Source: JADZGC01 sp964391595 (lineage in GTDB: Bacteria; Patescibacteriota; Saccharimonadia; CAILAD01; GCA-016700035). Taken from it: DNA of 23,149 nt. The translations under genes and the position numbers were made by a program. The DNA is taken from the NCBI GenBank assembly GCA_964391595.1, contig CAYMMM010000013.1, positions 1-23,149 of the forward strand. The letters are read 5' to 3'. The notes under the pieces were generated by a model. It did no database searches. It had not been told where the DNA came from and worked only from the letters and a program-made list of their open reading frames with translations. Numbering within the stretch: the stretch's first letter is position 1; each line of letters opens with the position of its first letter. Positions 7,291-15,003 of the stretch are shown here, in pieces.

Positions 7291-10113
7291 ATGATGAACG
7301 ACAAACTGGTAATCCGCGGCGCGCGCGAACATAACCTCAAGAATATAGATCTCGAAATACCACGTGATAAGCTGGTAGTCATTACCGGTCTCTCTGGCTC
7401 AGGCAAATCTAGTCTCGCTTTCGATACGATTTATGCCGAAGGGCAGCGACGATACGTTGAGAGTCTGTCGGCATATGCTCGCCAATTTCTCGGGCTCATG
7501 GAAAAGCCGGATGTTGATCAGATAGAAGGCTTGTCGCCGGCGATTTCGATCGATCAGAAGTCGACGAGTCGAAACCCACGCTCAACGGTAGCGACGGTTA
7601 CCGAAATATATGATTATTTACGACTCTTGTTTGCTCGCATTGGTGTGCCGCACGATCCGCAGACTGGCGAGATACTCACTCGACAGACATCGGCGCAGAT
7701 TATCGAGGCGATAGAACAATATCCGGCAGGTACTCGAGTGGTTATTTACGCGCCAATCGTTAAGGATAAGAAAGGCGAGCATCGCCACGTTATCGCTGAG
7801 CTGGTAAAGGCGGGCTATCTAAAGGCACGAGTTGATGGTGCTGACATTGAGCTAGACGAGATTGGCGATCTCGAGAAGCAAAAGAAGCATACGATAGAGG
7901 TGGTAGTTGATCGCCTGGCGGTTGAAGTCGAAGAGCATCAGCGTCTAGCCGAAGCTGTCGAGCAAGCGCTGAAGCTTGGCGAAGGCGTGATCATCGTGCA
8001 GGACTTCGCGACCAAGCACGAACATGTATATTCGGAGCATTACACGACTACTAATTCTGGGTTCTCTCTTGCCGAGATTGAGCCACGTCTGTTTTCCTTC
8101 AACGCGCCGCATGGTGCCTGTCCAAACTGTACGGGTCTTGGTGCTTTGCTAGTCGTAGACCCTGAGTTAGTTATCCCAAATCGTCGACTCAGCGTGAGTG
8201 AGGGGGCAATCCGACCCTGGAGCCGCACGACGAGCCGCATGACTTGGTACGGGAAGCTCCTTGGCGCTGTAGCAGAAGCACACAACTTTTCACTTGATGT
8301 AGCGGTACAGGACTTAAGCGAAGCTGCGATGAAGATTTTGATGTATGGCACTGGCGATGAGGCAATTCTTGTCCCTGGGCCCGGTGGTCGTCAGTATCGA
8401 ACGACTTTTGAAGGAGTAATTCCAAACCTTGAGCGCCGGTATCGCGAGAGTGATAGTGATTTTGTAAAAGGCGAGATAGAGCGGTACATGAATCATCAGG
8501 TGTGTCCGGACTGCAATGGGCGACGCCTGAAGCCGGAAGTGTTAGCTATCACAATCGGCGATAAGTCGATTGCGGATGTAACAGAGATGAGTGTCGACAC
8601 GGCACTCGAGTACTTCAAGGGGCTGCAGCTCAATGACAATGAGCAAAAAATTGCCAAGCAGATTCTGAAGGAAGTGTGTGAACGGTTGACGTTTCTCAAT
8701 GATGTAGGTTTGAGTTATCTTACACTTGATCGCGCCGCAAACACTTTGGCTGGGGGAGAAGCACAACGCATACGTCTGGCTACGCAGATCGGAAGCTCAC
8801 TCATGGGTGTGCTTTACATCCTAGACGAGCCTTCGATTGGACTGCACCAGCGTGATAATGATCGGCTGATCGAAACGCTCAAGCGATTGAAGAGTCTCGG
8901 GAATACCGTGATCGTCGTAGAGCATGATGAGGATACGATTCTGGCCTCTGATTGCGTTGTTGATATCGGCCCTGCCGCTGGTGAGCACGGCGGAGAGGTA
9001 GTTGCGGTCGGCACACCTCAAGAGGTCATGAAGAATAAGGCTTCAATTACAGGGCAGTATCTGTCGGGTGCTAAATCGATCCCAGTGCCAGCCAAGCGTC
9101 GTAAGGGGAACGGCAAGAGCCTAACGATCGTCGGTGCGACAGAGCATAATCTCAAAAATGTCACCGTTTCAATTCCACTTGGTATGCTGACGGTGGTGAG
9201 TGGTGTGTCTGGATCTGGTAAGAGCTCACTGATTAACGATATTTTGGCACGGAAGCTTAGCCAGGAATATCACCGATCACAAGAGCCAGCAGGAAAACAT
9301 GAACGCATTGATGGTGTAGAAAATCTTGATAAGGTGATCGATATCGATCAGAGCCCGATTGGCCGTACGCCACGCTCAAATCCAGCTACCTATACGGGCT
9401 CATTCACTGATATACGTGATCTCTTCGCCCAGACTCAGGAAGCAAAGATCCGTGGTTACTCAGCTGGTCGTTTCAGCTTCAATGTTAAAGGTGGGCGATG
9501 TGAGACCTGTAAGGGTGACGGAATTATCAAGATTGAGATGCATTTTCTTCCTGATGTCTATGTGACGTGTGAGACGTGTCAGGGTAAGCGTTATAACCGC
9601 GAGGCACTTGAAATTACCTACAAAGACAAAACCATAGCCGATGTCTTGGAGATGACCGTCGAAGAAGCTGCTGATTTCTTCTCGAATATACCCTCTATCG
9701 CAAAGAAGCTTGGGACTCTGAATGATGTGGGGCTTGGCTATATCAAGCTTGGCCAGCCTGCAACGACGCTCTCGGGCGGTGAAGCACAGCGCATCAAGCT
9801 GGCGTCTGAGTTGTCGCGCCGTGCAACAGGGAAGACAATGTATATTCTTGATGAACCAACCACTGGGCTACATTTCGAAGATGTACGGAGGCTTTTGGAG
9901 GTAATCCATCAGCTGGTAGAAATGGGGAATAGTGTGTTGATTATCGAGCACAATCTCGACATCATCAAATCTGCTGATTGGCTGATTGATTTGGGTCCAG
10001 AGGGTGGTGCCGGAGGAGGCACGATTATCGGTGAGGGTACGCCTGAGGACATCGCAAAAATCTCAGCTAGTCATACTGGAAAATACCTACAGCGCATGCT
10101 CAAGAAGGTGTAG
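7291..10113 (+). CDS. uvrA: UvrABC excinuclease subunit A
   Basis: DNA-damage sensor ATPase of nucleotide excision repair, working as a dimer that loads UvrB. Full length at 940 residues. Both ABC modules are intact: Walker A GLSGSGKSS (33-41) and GVSGSGKSS (~638-646), signature LAGGEAQRIRLA and LSGGEAQRIKLA, Walker B LYILDEPSIGLH and MYILDEPTTGLH. The zinc-binding cysteine pairs are present (CPNC...CPDC in the N-terminal half, CETC...CETC in the C-terminal half). Two ATGs occur in a row; GGAG at 7283-7286 is 4 bases from the first and 7 from the second, so 7294 may be the true start. It has its own promoter and is transcribed away from the EEP-family gene. Confidence 0.99.
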   Translation: MMNDKLVIRGAREHNLKNIDLEIPRDKLVVITGLSGSGKSSLAFDTIYAEGQRRYVESLSAYARQFLGLMEKPDVDQIEGLSPAISIDQKSTSRNPRSTVATVTEIYDYLRLLFARIGVPHDPQTGEILTRQTSAQIIEAIEQYPAGTRVVIYAPIVKDKKGEHRHVIAELVKAGYLKARVDGADIELDEIGDLEKQKKHTIEVVVDRLAVEVEEHQRLAEAVEQALKLGEGVIIVQDFATKHEHVYSEHYTTTNSGFSLAEIEPRLFSFNAPHGACPNCTGLGALLVVDPELVIPNRRLSVSEGAIRPWSRTTSRMTWYGKLLGAVAEAHNFSLDVAVQDLSEAAMKILMYGTGDEAILVPGPGGRQYRTTFEGVIPNLERRYRESDSDFVKGEIERYMNHQVCPDCNGRRLKPEVLAITIGDKSIADVTEMSVDTALEYFKGLQLNDNEQKIAKQILKEVCERLTFLNDVGLSYLTLDRAANTLAGGEAQRIRLATQIGSSLMGVLYILDEPSIGLHQRDNDRLIETLKRLKSLGNTVIVVEHDEDTILASDCVVDIGPAAGEHGGEVVAVGTPQEVMKNKASITGQYLSGAKSIPVPAKRRKGNGKSLTIVGATEHNLKNVTVSIPLGMLTVVSGVSGSGKSSLINDILARKLSQEYHRSQEPAGKHERIDGVENLDKVIDIDQSPIGRTPRSNPATYTGSFTDIRDLFAQTQEAKIRGYSAGRFSFNVKGGRCETCKGDGIIKIEMHFLPDVYVTCETCQGKRYNREALEITYKDKTIADVLEMTVEEAADFFSNIPSIAKKLGTLNDVGLGYIKLGQPATTLSGGEAQRIKLASELSRRATGKTMYILDEPTTGLHFEDVRRLLEVIHQLVEMGNSVLIIEHNLDIIKSADWLIDLGPEGGAGGGTIIGEGTPEDIAKISASHTGKYLQRMLKKV

Positions 10114-10136
10114 TCATCACAGTGTATCGAGGCGTG

Positions 10137-10168
10137 TTGCTGACGAGCCTCTAAGCAGTTAGTATAAG
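10137..10168 (+). promoter_or_regulatory. Promoter of the 688-aa anchored protein, leaderless-type spacing
   Basis: TTGCTG (10137-10142) is followed after 17 bases by TAGTAT (10160-10165), with an overlapping TATAAG at 10163-10168. Either -10 places the start of transcription essentially on the ATG at 10173. No Shine-Dalgarno precedes the gene. Confidence 0.5.
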
Positions 10169-10172
10169 AACA

Positions 10173-12239
10173 ATGAAAAGCCACACCCCTGGCTCTGATC
10201 CACGTGCTCGTGATGCATATGTGTCGACGCTGAGACGCACTCGGTTTGATTCGAAGTGGATACTTGTCATCTCGTCACTCTTACTCTCTCTTGGCGTACT
10301 GGGCGCAGTAGCAACTCGCGCTCAGACGTATAACGATGCGATTGTGGCGATCGGTAATGTGGATGGCGGATTTTATAATGGTATACAGGTTATCGAGCCA
10401 AGCAGTAGTACGATAGTGGGGCAAGTCAAAGTTGAGCTACCCACGCTGCCGGGGTGCAATGTGGCACAGCCACGCGCGTTTCTTGACGACCTCGCATTGT
10501 TTGCTTCGAGTAAGTCAGCCTATGCGAGCGTACGTGCTTGCCCGGGCGGCACACTCTCTGACAACCAGGCGCTCGCGCGATTTGATGCGGGGAGCGGACG
10601 TTTTATTGGATTTGTGAAAGGACCAGGTAGTGGAAGCCGGATTCTGAAGGTGTCCGAAACTACATTGATTGCACTTTCGGCTGATGGTACAAGAGCGACG
10701 GGTATAGATGTAGCGACTGGGCGTGTGCTCGCTGAGCGAAATTTTGGCGGTGGCTTTGCTGCTTCGCGGTGGGGCATCGGTAGTTCGGGTGAGTTGCTCA
10801 TCGTCAGCACGAATGGTACGGTCAAATCTCTCGGCGCGAACACTCTAGAGGGGCAAGATCTTGGGCAAATGCCGGACATGGACCTGCCATTCATTCCCGA
10901 AGCTAGTGACGCTGAGCGGCTAGTTCGGGTGGGGAGCGCGTTCTATACGTTCGCATGGTCCAATAAAGCTTGGTATCTCGTCAGCCGCGATGACTCTGGC
11001 ACGATCAAGCGCACTGAGTTAGGTGCACAGCCGGTGAGCCTCGTGGCTACTCCAGACAAAAGTCATCTCTTCATTGCGACCGGCTGTCCTGCGGGTGTAA
11101 GTTGTCCAGCAAATCCAAACCGGATCTATGCATACAATGTGCAGACTCAGGCGCTCGAGCAGTCAGGTTCAAGTGCATATATTCCTTTGCAGACCTCCCC
11201 GCATCAGCTGCGATTTAACACTGCGGGAACGAATATGTATTTTGACGGGGTAGTATCAGGCGCGAATGGCGTTTCGCAACGCTTTGTGTTCTCAGCGGAT
11301 CCCAATAGTAGCGTGCCAGGCTTCGCTCGTACGCCGGTCACTGGCTCGAGATGGGAGGTTGCCAGTATCGACGTGCCGACAGCACCACCTATACCTGTCT
11401 CAGTACCTCCTGGAGTCGCATCGGGTGGCGGGATTGGCCTCAATGACGGTTCGATCGCGCAAGCACCGGTACCGCTAGACCAAATTGAGCGTCTCATTGG
11501 GGTGTCTCTCGCGCAAATTGATTGGTCGAAAGTTACCGACGAGCAGATCCGAGCTTTTGGCTATGATCCGGCAGCAGTGAGACGTTATATCACACAATGG
11601 CAATACACGCAGCAGGCAAACACTGTTACTGTTGCGGGATGCGATACGGTTGCGATACCAGATGAATTAAAGAGCCTTCAGAGCAAAGTGGGGGTGCCGC
11701 TAACCCTCATAAATATAGATGATGTGACCGACGATCAAATTAAGCAGTTCGGCTTCGAACCAAGTTCTGCACGTACACTCTTCAAAGAATACCAAACCAA
11801 GCTTGCCAGCCAGTCGAATTGTAGTGCGAATGTCTTCACGCAGGATAGCTTCGTGGCTGCCAACACAAGCGAGGCAGACACGAGTCAGATGCTGGCCGGT
11901 ACTGTCGCGAATCCTACCGTCCAAACTGTATTTGACTTGCTAAAAGGCGGGTGGTTGATGCGATTACGTTGGCAGGCTCCAGGGGGAGCGAAAAAATTTG
12001 TCATCTATGGCCGTGATACGAAGACCCATCAGAGAGAGCAGAAGCTGGCAATTGTAGATAGCAGTCAGCGAGCTGTAAGCTTTGGTGGCTTTGGTCATCT
12101 CGGTCTTCCTGCATTTTGGCACGACGAGCAGTATACGCTGGCAGTGGTTCCCCAGAAGGAAAATGGTGTCATGGGCATACCAGTAGCTGCAAAGGTTCGA
12201 GTCAGATGTGTGCTCGGTGTCTGTGTCACAAGTAAATAA
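10173..12239 (+). CDS. Membrane-anchored extracytoplasmic protein with propeller-like region and duplicated 43-aa motif
   Basis: 688 residues. A basic N-terminus (TLRRTRFDSKW) and a hydrophobic segment at ~30-48 form a signal anchor; the rest would be outside the cytoplasmic membrane. Residues ~50-400 show repeated beta-strand units of the beta-propeller kind (DAIVAIGNVDGGFYNGI, TLIALSADGTRATGIDVATG, HLFIATGCPAGVSC). A Pro/Gly linker (~395-430) leads to two copies of a helical motif, residues 435-477 and 499-541 (IDWSKVTDEQIRAFGYDP versus INIDDVTDDQIKQFGFEP). A C-terminal ~100-residue beta domain follows. Several Cys pairs could form disulfides. It might be a surface binding or adhesion protein; no enzyme motif is seen. 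Convergent with a 102-aa minus-strand gene. Confidence 0.85.
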   Translation: MKSHTPGSDPRARDAYVSTLRRTRFDSKWILVISSLLLSLGVLGAVATRAQTYNDAIVAIGNVDGGFYNGIQVIEPSSSTIVGQVKVELPTLPGCNVAQPRAFLDDLALFASSKSAYASVRACPGGTLSDNQALARFDAGSGRFIGFVKGPGSGSRILKVSETTLIALSADGTRATGIDVATGRVLAERNFGGGFAASRWGIGSSGELLIVSTNGTVKSLGANTLEGQDLGQMPDMDLPFIPEASDAERLVRVGSAFYTFAWSNKAWYLVSRDDSGTIKRTELGAQPVSLVATPDKSHLFIATGCPAGVSCPANPNRIYAYNVQTQALEQSGSSAYIPLQTSPHQLRFNTAGTNMYFDGVVSGANGVSQRFVFSADPNSSVPGFARTPVTGSRWEVASIDVPTAPPIPVSVPPGVASGGGIGLNDGSIAQAPVPLDQIERLIGVSLAQIDWSKVTDEQIRAFGYDPAAVRRYITQWQYTQQANTVTVAGCDTVAIPDELKSLQSKVGVPLTLINIDDVTDDQIKQFGFEPSSARTLFKEYQTKLASQSNCSANVFTQDSFVAANTSEADTSQMLAGTVANPTVQTVFDLLKGGWLMRLRWQAPGGAKKFVIYGRDTKTHQREQKLAIVDSSQRAVSFGGFGHLGLPAFWHDEQYTLAVVPQKENGVMGIPVAAKVRVRCVLGVCVTSK
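11475..11603 (+). repeat. Internal protein repeat, copy 1
   Basis: Codes for residues 435-477 of the anchored protein. Shares with copy 2 the pattern GV.L..I...VTD.QI..FG..P...R, ending in Gln. The copies differ at the DNA level, so the duplication is old. Confidence 0.7.
11667..11795 (+). repeat. Internal protein repeat, copy 2
   Basis: Codes for residues 499-541 of the anchored protein and aligns to copy 1 without gaps. A 21-residue linker containing one Cys separates the copies. Confidence 0.7.
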
Positions 12240-12246
12240 AAATGTG

Positions 12247-12292
12247 AAGGTCCTCTTCTAGCGCTCACGAGAGCTAACCAAAAGAGGACCTT
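12247..12292. terminator. Bidirectional terminator between convergent genes
   Basis: An 11-bp perfect outer stem (12247-12257 with 12282-12292) encloses a smaller inner hairpin (TAG..CTC/GAG.CTA). On the minus strand the stem is followed by CACATTTTTATTT, a better U-tract than on the plus strand (ATATGTGG). It starts 7 bases after the plus-strand stop. Confidence 0.75.
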
Positions 12293-12311
12293 ATATGTGG
12301 TACTGAAGTCA

Positions 12312-12620
12312 TCAGGCTGCCTCCACGCTTGCCTTGGACGAAGTGCCGCTATTCCTAGGGGGCATGACGTCGGCCACGATCAGTCGGTAGGTCTCGTCGA
12401 CGTGGTCAGCAATCGCATCCAGGATCGCTGGCGTGAACCCATGTTCCTTCAGGCTGTCGCGTGCTCGTTGCAGCTCCCCGAGCTTCCAGAGTGCGGGGAC
12501 TTGATTGAGTCGCGCACAGGTGTCCATTTCTCGACACATGGCAAGGTAGGTCACCAAAGCATCGGGGATGGATCTTCGCACCAGCTGCTTCAGAGCAGTG
12601 GCATCCAGTGAGGTGCTCAT
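12312..12620 (-). CDS. Unknown 102-aa cytosolic helical protein
   Basis: I chose the minus-strand frame because a near-perfect Shine-Dalgarno, AGGAGGTGA, lies directly before its ATG, and a U-tract-bearing terminator follows its stop. The plus-strand frame over the same bases has neither. The protein is predicted mostly helical (ALKQLVRRSIPDALVTYLAM, ELQRARDSLKEHGFTPAILD, IADHVDETYRLIVADVM), with a flexible Ser/Ala-rich tail. It has two Cys and no membrane segment. I recognise no family; helix content and size would suit a small binding or regulatory protein, but nothing shows DNA binding. Confidence 0.7.
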   Translation of the reverse strand: MSTSLDATALKQLVRRSIPDALVTYLAMCREMDTCARLNQVPALWKLGELQRARDSLKEHGFTPAILDAIADHVDETYRLIVADVMPPRNSGTSSKASVEAA

Positions 12621-12621
12621 T

Positions 12622-12630
12622 TCACCTCCT
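12622..12630 (-). promoter_or_regulatory. Consensus ribosome binding site deciding the 102-aa start
   Basis: On the minus strand AGGAGGTGA, complementary to the usual 16S 3' end, ends one base before the ATG at 12620. It is the strongest Shine-Dalgarno match in the window and settles which strand is coding. Confidence 0.75.
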
Positions 12631-12730
12631 CTCTAAGAATCTACGGGTGTCCAGCAGTGATACTGGCTCACCAAGGTGAATGATGGTGAATACTACAACA
12701 AACACTCTAAGAAATCAAGTAGATTTCTCG

Positions 12731-12736
12731 TATAAT
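12731..12736 (+). promoter_or_regulatory. uvrC -10 box, leaderless-type spacing
   Basis: Consensus TATAAT ends 6 bases before the ATG at 12743, so transcription would begin at the start codon. This box lies inside the longer reading frame that opens at 12680, which argues against that upstream start. Confidence 0.65.
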
Positions 12737-12742
12737 AGAAGC

Positions 12743-14203
12743 ATGGCAGCGCCACACCATCTCAAAGATCGTCTCACCGAGCTTCCGTCGGATCCCGGAG
12801 TGTATTTGTATAAAGATACATCAGGGGAAATTATTTATGTAGGCAAAGCCTCACAGTTGAAGCGCCGCGTACGTTCGTATTTCACAAAAAAACATGCGGA
12901 CATTAAGACACCCATACTCGTCAGTAATATTGCGAGCATTGACTGGATCGTGACTGGCAGCGAAGTTGAAGCACTCTTCCTTGAGGCAGAACTGATTAAG
13001 CGCTATAAGCCACTCTATAACATACGCGATAAGGACGACAAAAACTTCAGCTACGTGCGTGTGAGTGTTCAAGACGACTTCCCGCGAGTATCGGTCGTAC
13101 GGCGACCGAGCGATGATAAGGCGAAATATTTCGGGCCATTTATGTCGACCAGTATGGTGCGTGAGGCTCTACGTTATTTACGACGCATTTTTCCGTATTT
13201 TTCGAATTCTCGCTTGGTCGCCAAGTCTGCTTTGGAGTATCAGATCGGTCTTGCACCTGACCCCGCTATCACCAAGCGTGCATATCGTGCAAACATTCGT
13301 CGTCTCATCATGATGCTTGAAGGCAAGAGTGAGGTACTTGTGCGTGAACTCGAGCAGGGGATGGAAAAAGCTGCGGGATCTAAACACTTTGAAGACGCAG
13401 CACGATTGCGAGACCAGTACCTTGCACTCAAAGCCCTTTCGCGCAAAATGATTTTTGGTGCACAAGAAAACTTTGACATCACCATGGATCAGGCACTTAC
13501 TGGGTTGGCAGAGCGTATTGGACTGCAGCGACTGCCGAAGCGACTGGAGTGTTATGACATTTCAAACTTTCAAGGTGGTGATGCGGTTTCGAGTATGGTG
13601 GTGTTTACGAATGGCACGCCACATCAGAGCGAGTATCGAAAGTTTAAGATGCGCTCAAAAGGCCCAAATGACTTTGCGATGATGGCCGAGACGATGCGTC
13701 GGCGCTTCTCTGGCAGGCACACGGATTGGGCGTTGCCTGATCTGATTATCATTGATGGCGGTAAGGGGCAGCTGGGAGCCGCGACAGAGGTACTTGATGA
13801 GCTAGGTGTGACTATCCCTGCAGTGGGGCTTGCTAAGCGTCATGAAGAGATCGTGCAGCGCATACGTGATATGCCAGTAGCGAAACATAAATCACCACGC
13901 GCGGAAGAGCGTTACGAAGGAGAGTTTCGTATTATTGCACTGCCTCATACGAGCAAGACATTGCAACTATTGCAGCGGATTAGGGATGAAGCACATCGCT
14001 TCGCTGTCGCTTACCACACGACTGTGCGCGATACCCGTACGAAGGCCAGTCTTCTCGATACTATTCCGGGCATCGGGCCGGTCACCCGGAAACAGCTCAT
14101 CAAGGCGTTTGGTAGTGTGCGAGCGCTTTCTAAGGTGTCAGAAGCAGAGCTCACTGCAGTTGTCGGTGAGGCCAAAGCCAAGCTCATTAAACAACATATT
14201 TAA
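12743..14203 (+). CDS. uvrC: UvrABC excinuclease subunit C, compact and lacking the Cys cluster
   Basis: Dual nuclease that cuts both sides of the lesion. 486 residues against about 600 in most bacteria. GIY-YIG domain: GVY (19-21), YVG (32-34), Glu81 of FLEAELIK. UVR motif ~203-232 (HFEDAARLRDQY). RNase H-like nuclease: Asp272 (CYDISN), Asp338 (IDGGKGQ), His418 (RDEAHRFA). Tandem helix-hairpin-helix at the end (IPGIGPVTRKQL). Both active sites are therefore intact. Two differences stand out. The segment between UVR motif and nuclease domain is ~40 residues rather than ~155. The four-Cys region reads ALEYQIGLAPDPAITKRAY with no cysteine, and Cys270 is the only Cys in the protein. I start at 12743 because TATAAT sits 6 bases upstream; 12680 is the alternative. 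Confidence 0.96.
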   Translation: MAAPHHLKDRLTELPSDPGVYLYKDTSGEIIYVGKASQLKRRVRSYFTKKHADIKTPILVSNIASIDWIVTGSEVEALFLEAELIKRYKPLYNIRDKDDKNFSYVRVSVQDDFPRVSVVRRPSDDKAKYFGPFMSTSMVREALRYLRRIFPYFSNSRLVAKSALEYQIGLAPDPAITKRAYRANIRRLIMMLEGKSEVLVRELEQGMEKAAGSKHFEDAARLRDQYLALKALSRKMIFGAQENFDITMDQALTGLAERIGLQRLPKRLECYDISNFQGGDAVSSMVVFTNGTPHQSEYRKFKMRSKGPNDFAMMAETMRRRFSGRHTDWALPDLIIIDGGKGQLGAATEVLDELGVTIPAVGLAKRHEEIVQRIRDMPVAKHKSPRAEERYEGEFRIIALPHTSKTLQLLQRIRDEAHRFAVAYHTTVRDTRTKASLLDTIPGIGPVTRKQLIKAFGSVRALSKVSEAELTAVVGEAKAKLIKQHI

Positions 14204-14209
14204 AGGAGG
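14203..14209 (+). promoter_or_regulatory. Ribosome binding site of the 55-aa basic protein
   Basis: AAGGAGG begins at the last base of the uvrC stop codon and lies 3 bases before the ATG at 14213. This implies translation linked to uvrC. Confidence 0.8.
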
Positions 14210-14212
14210 CAT

Positions 14213-14380
14213 ATGGCTCGTACAAAGAAATCTATGTTGAGTCGGAATCTGACAAAAGCCATGGCTCGCGATCGGAAGCGTAGTGCGCAAAAGCGTATGC
14301 GTGTCGCGGGCAAAGGCGTGTTTACGCTCGCACGGATTGTAGGTGGTGAATCGTCTAAAGCTAGAAAAAAGTCTCGATAA
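14213..14380 (+). CDS. Small, strongly basic 55-aa protein behind uvrC
   Basis: An ATG 9 bases after the uvrC stop, preceded by AAGGAGG, opens a 55-codon frame ending in TAA at 14378-14380. The product starts MARTKKSMLSRNLTKAMARD and ends SSKARKKSR. About a third of the residues are Lys/Arg and there are only two acidic residues, giving a very high net positive charge. There is no cysteine, no aromatic except one Phe, and no membrane segment. Composition resembles small ribosomal or nucleoid-associated proteins, but I recognise no family. It would bind nucleic acid (rRNA, DNA or the excision complex) by charge; that is inference. The next gene has its own extended -10 promoter overlapping this stop. 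Confidence 0.8.
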   Translation: MARTKKSMLSRNLTKAMARDRKRSAQKRMRVAGKGVFTLARIVGGESSKARKKSR

Positions 14381-14381
14381 T

Positions 14382-14390
14382 TGCTATAAT
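14382..14390 (+). promoter_or_regulatory. Extended -10 promoter (TGC-TATAAT)
   Basis: A TGn extension directly precedes consensus TATAAT. The ATG at 14401 is 10 bases further, giving a leader of only about 3-4 bases. This promoter would drive the holin-like gene, secG and perhaps downstream genes. Confidence 0.6.
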
Positions 14391-14400
14391 TGGTCGCGTT

Positions 14401-14760
14401 ATGTTAAAACGAATCCTGTTCGCGTGGCTCGTGAACTTCGTCGGTCTGTGGGTGGCCGCTCAATTATTCTCAGGCATTGGTTATGATGATCGCATCGGCG
14501 TACTGCTTATTGCTTCGCTTGTGTTTGGCATCGTCAATGCGCTGGTACGTCCTATTGCCGTGCTGTTGAGTTTGCCTGCGATTGTTTTGACTATGGGGAT
14601 CTTCATGCTCTTTGTAAATGCCGGCATGCTCTATGTGACGAGCTATTTCTATCCACGATTTCAAGTTACAAAACTATCGAGTGCGATTGGGGCAGTGATC
14701 ATTGTCTGGCTGGTAAACTACTTGTTTTCTTCGCTCTTCCAGCGCGAGGAGGATAAATAG
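14401..14760 (+). CDS. Phage-holin-4-type (DUF360/PF04020-like) membrane protein
   Basis: 119 residues with about four hydrophobic helices (RILFAWLVNFVGLWVAAQLF, GVLLIASLVFGIVNALV, IVLTMGIFMLFVNAGML, AIGAVIIVWLVNYLFSSLF) and the internal signature NALVRPI...LSLP. This is the pattern of the widespread small integral-membrane family annotated as phage holin superfamily 4; most members are chromosomal and of unknown role, so the name does not imply a prophage. There are no phage genes nearby. It is followed after 2 bases by secG, whose Shine-Dalgarno lies in this gene's last codons. Confidence 0.85.
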   Translation: MLKRILFAWLVNFVGLWVAAQLFSGIGYDDRIGVLLIASLVFGIVNALVRPIAVLLSLPAIVLTMGIFMLFVNAGMLYVTSYFYPRFQVTKLSSAIGAVIIVWLVNYLFSSLFQREEDK

Positions 14761-14762
14761 TA

Positions 14763-14981
14763 ATGCTCACTTTCTTGAACGTACTCGTTATAATCAGCGC
14801 ATCATTACTTATTCTCGTGGTGCTCCTGCAGAATCAGGGGAGTGGTCTCGGTGAGGCATATGGTGGATCGGGTAACTCGTACCGTTCTAAGCGAGGGCTT
14901 GAACGCTCGCTATTCACCGTCACGATTGTCCTGGCACTTATTTTTGTAGGGAGTTTGCTCGCTCGTCTGCTGTTGGCATAA
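14763..14981 (+). CDS. secG: Preprotein translocase subunit SecG
   Basis: Small subunit of the SecYEG channel in the cytoplasmic membrane. 72 residues: first membrane helix, the conserved VVLLQNQGSGLGEAYGGSG segment, a basic stretch (RSKRGLERS), then the second helix (FTVTIVLALIFVGSLLARLL). Two-helix topology and length match the family. AGGAGG at 14747-14752 serves as Shine-Dalgarno. Its stop codon overlaps a CATAAT that could be the -10 of the next gene. Its neighbour downstream is an exported binding protein. Confidence 0.93.
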   Translation: MLTFLNVLVIISASLLILVVLLQNQGSGLGEAYGGSGNSYRSKRGLERSLFTVTIVLALIFVGSLLARLLLA

Positions 14982-15003
14982 TACGCCTTATGCAGCCTTG
15001 GTT

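Noticed and set aside
10129..10151. Possible uvrA terminator hairpin (GAGGC...GCCTC)
   Set aside because: Only 5 bp with a 13-base loop and no U-tract, and it overlaps the next gene's -35 box.
12297..12611. 104-residue plus-strand frame over the 102-aa gene
   Set aside because: It begins inside the terminator region and lacks a Shine-Dalgarno; the minus frame has AGGAGGTGA.
12680..12742. Longer uvrC start at 12680 (21 extra residues)
   Set aside because: The uvrC TATAAT at 12731-12736 lies inside this extension, and UvrC homology begins just after the ATG at 12743.
14401..14760. Prophage remnant suggested by the holin-like gene
   Set aside because: The family is mostly chromosomal, its neighbour is secG, and there are no other phage genes.
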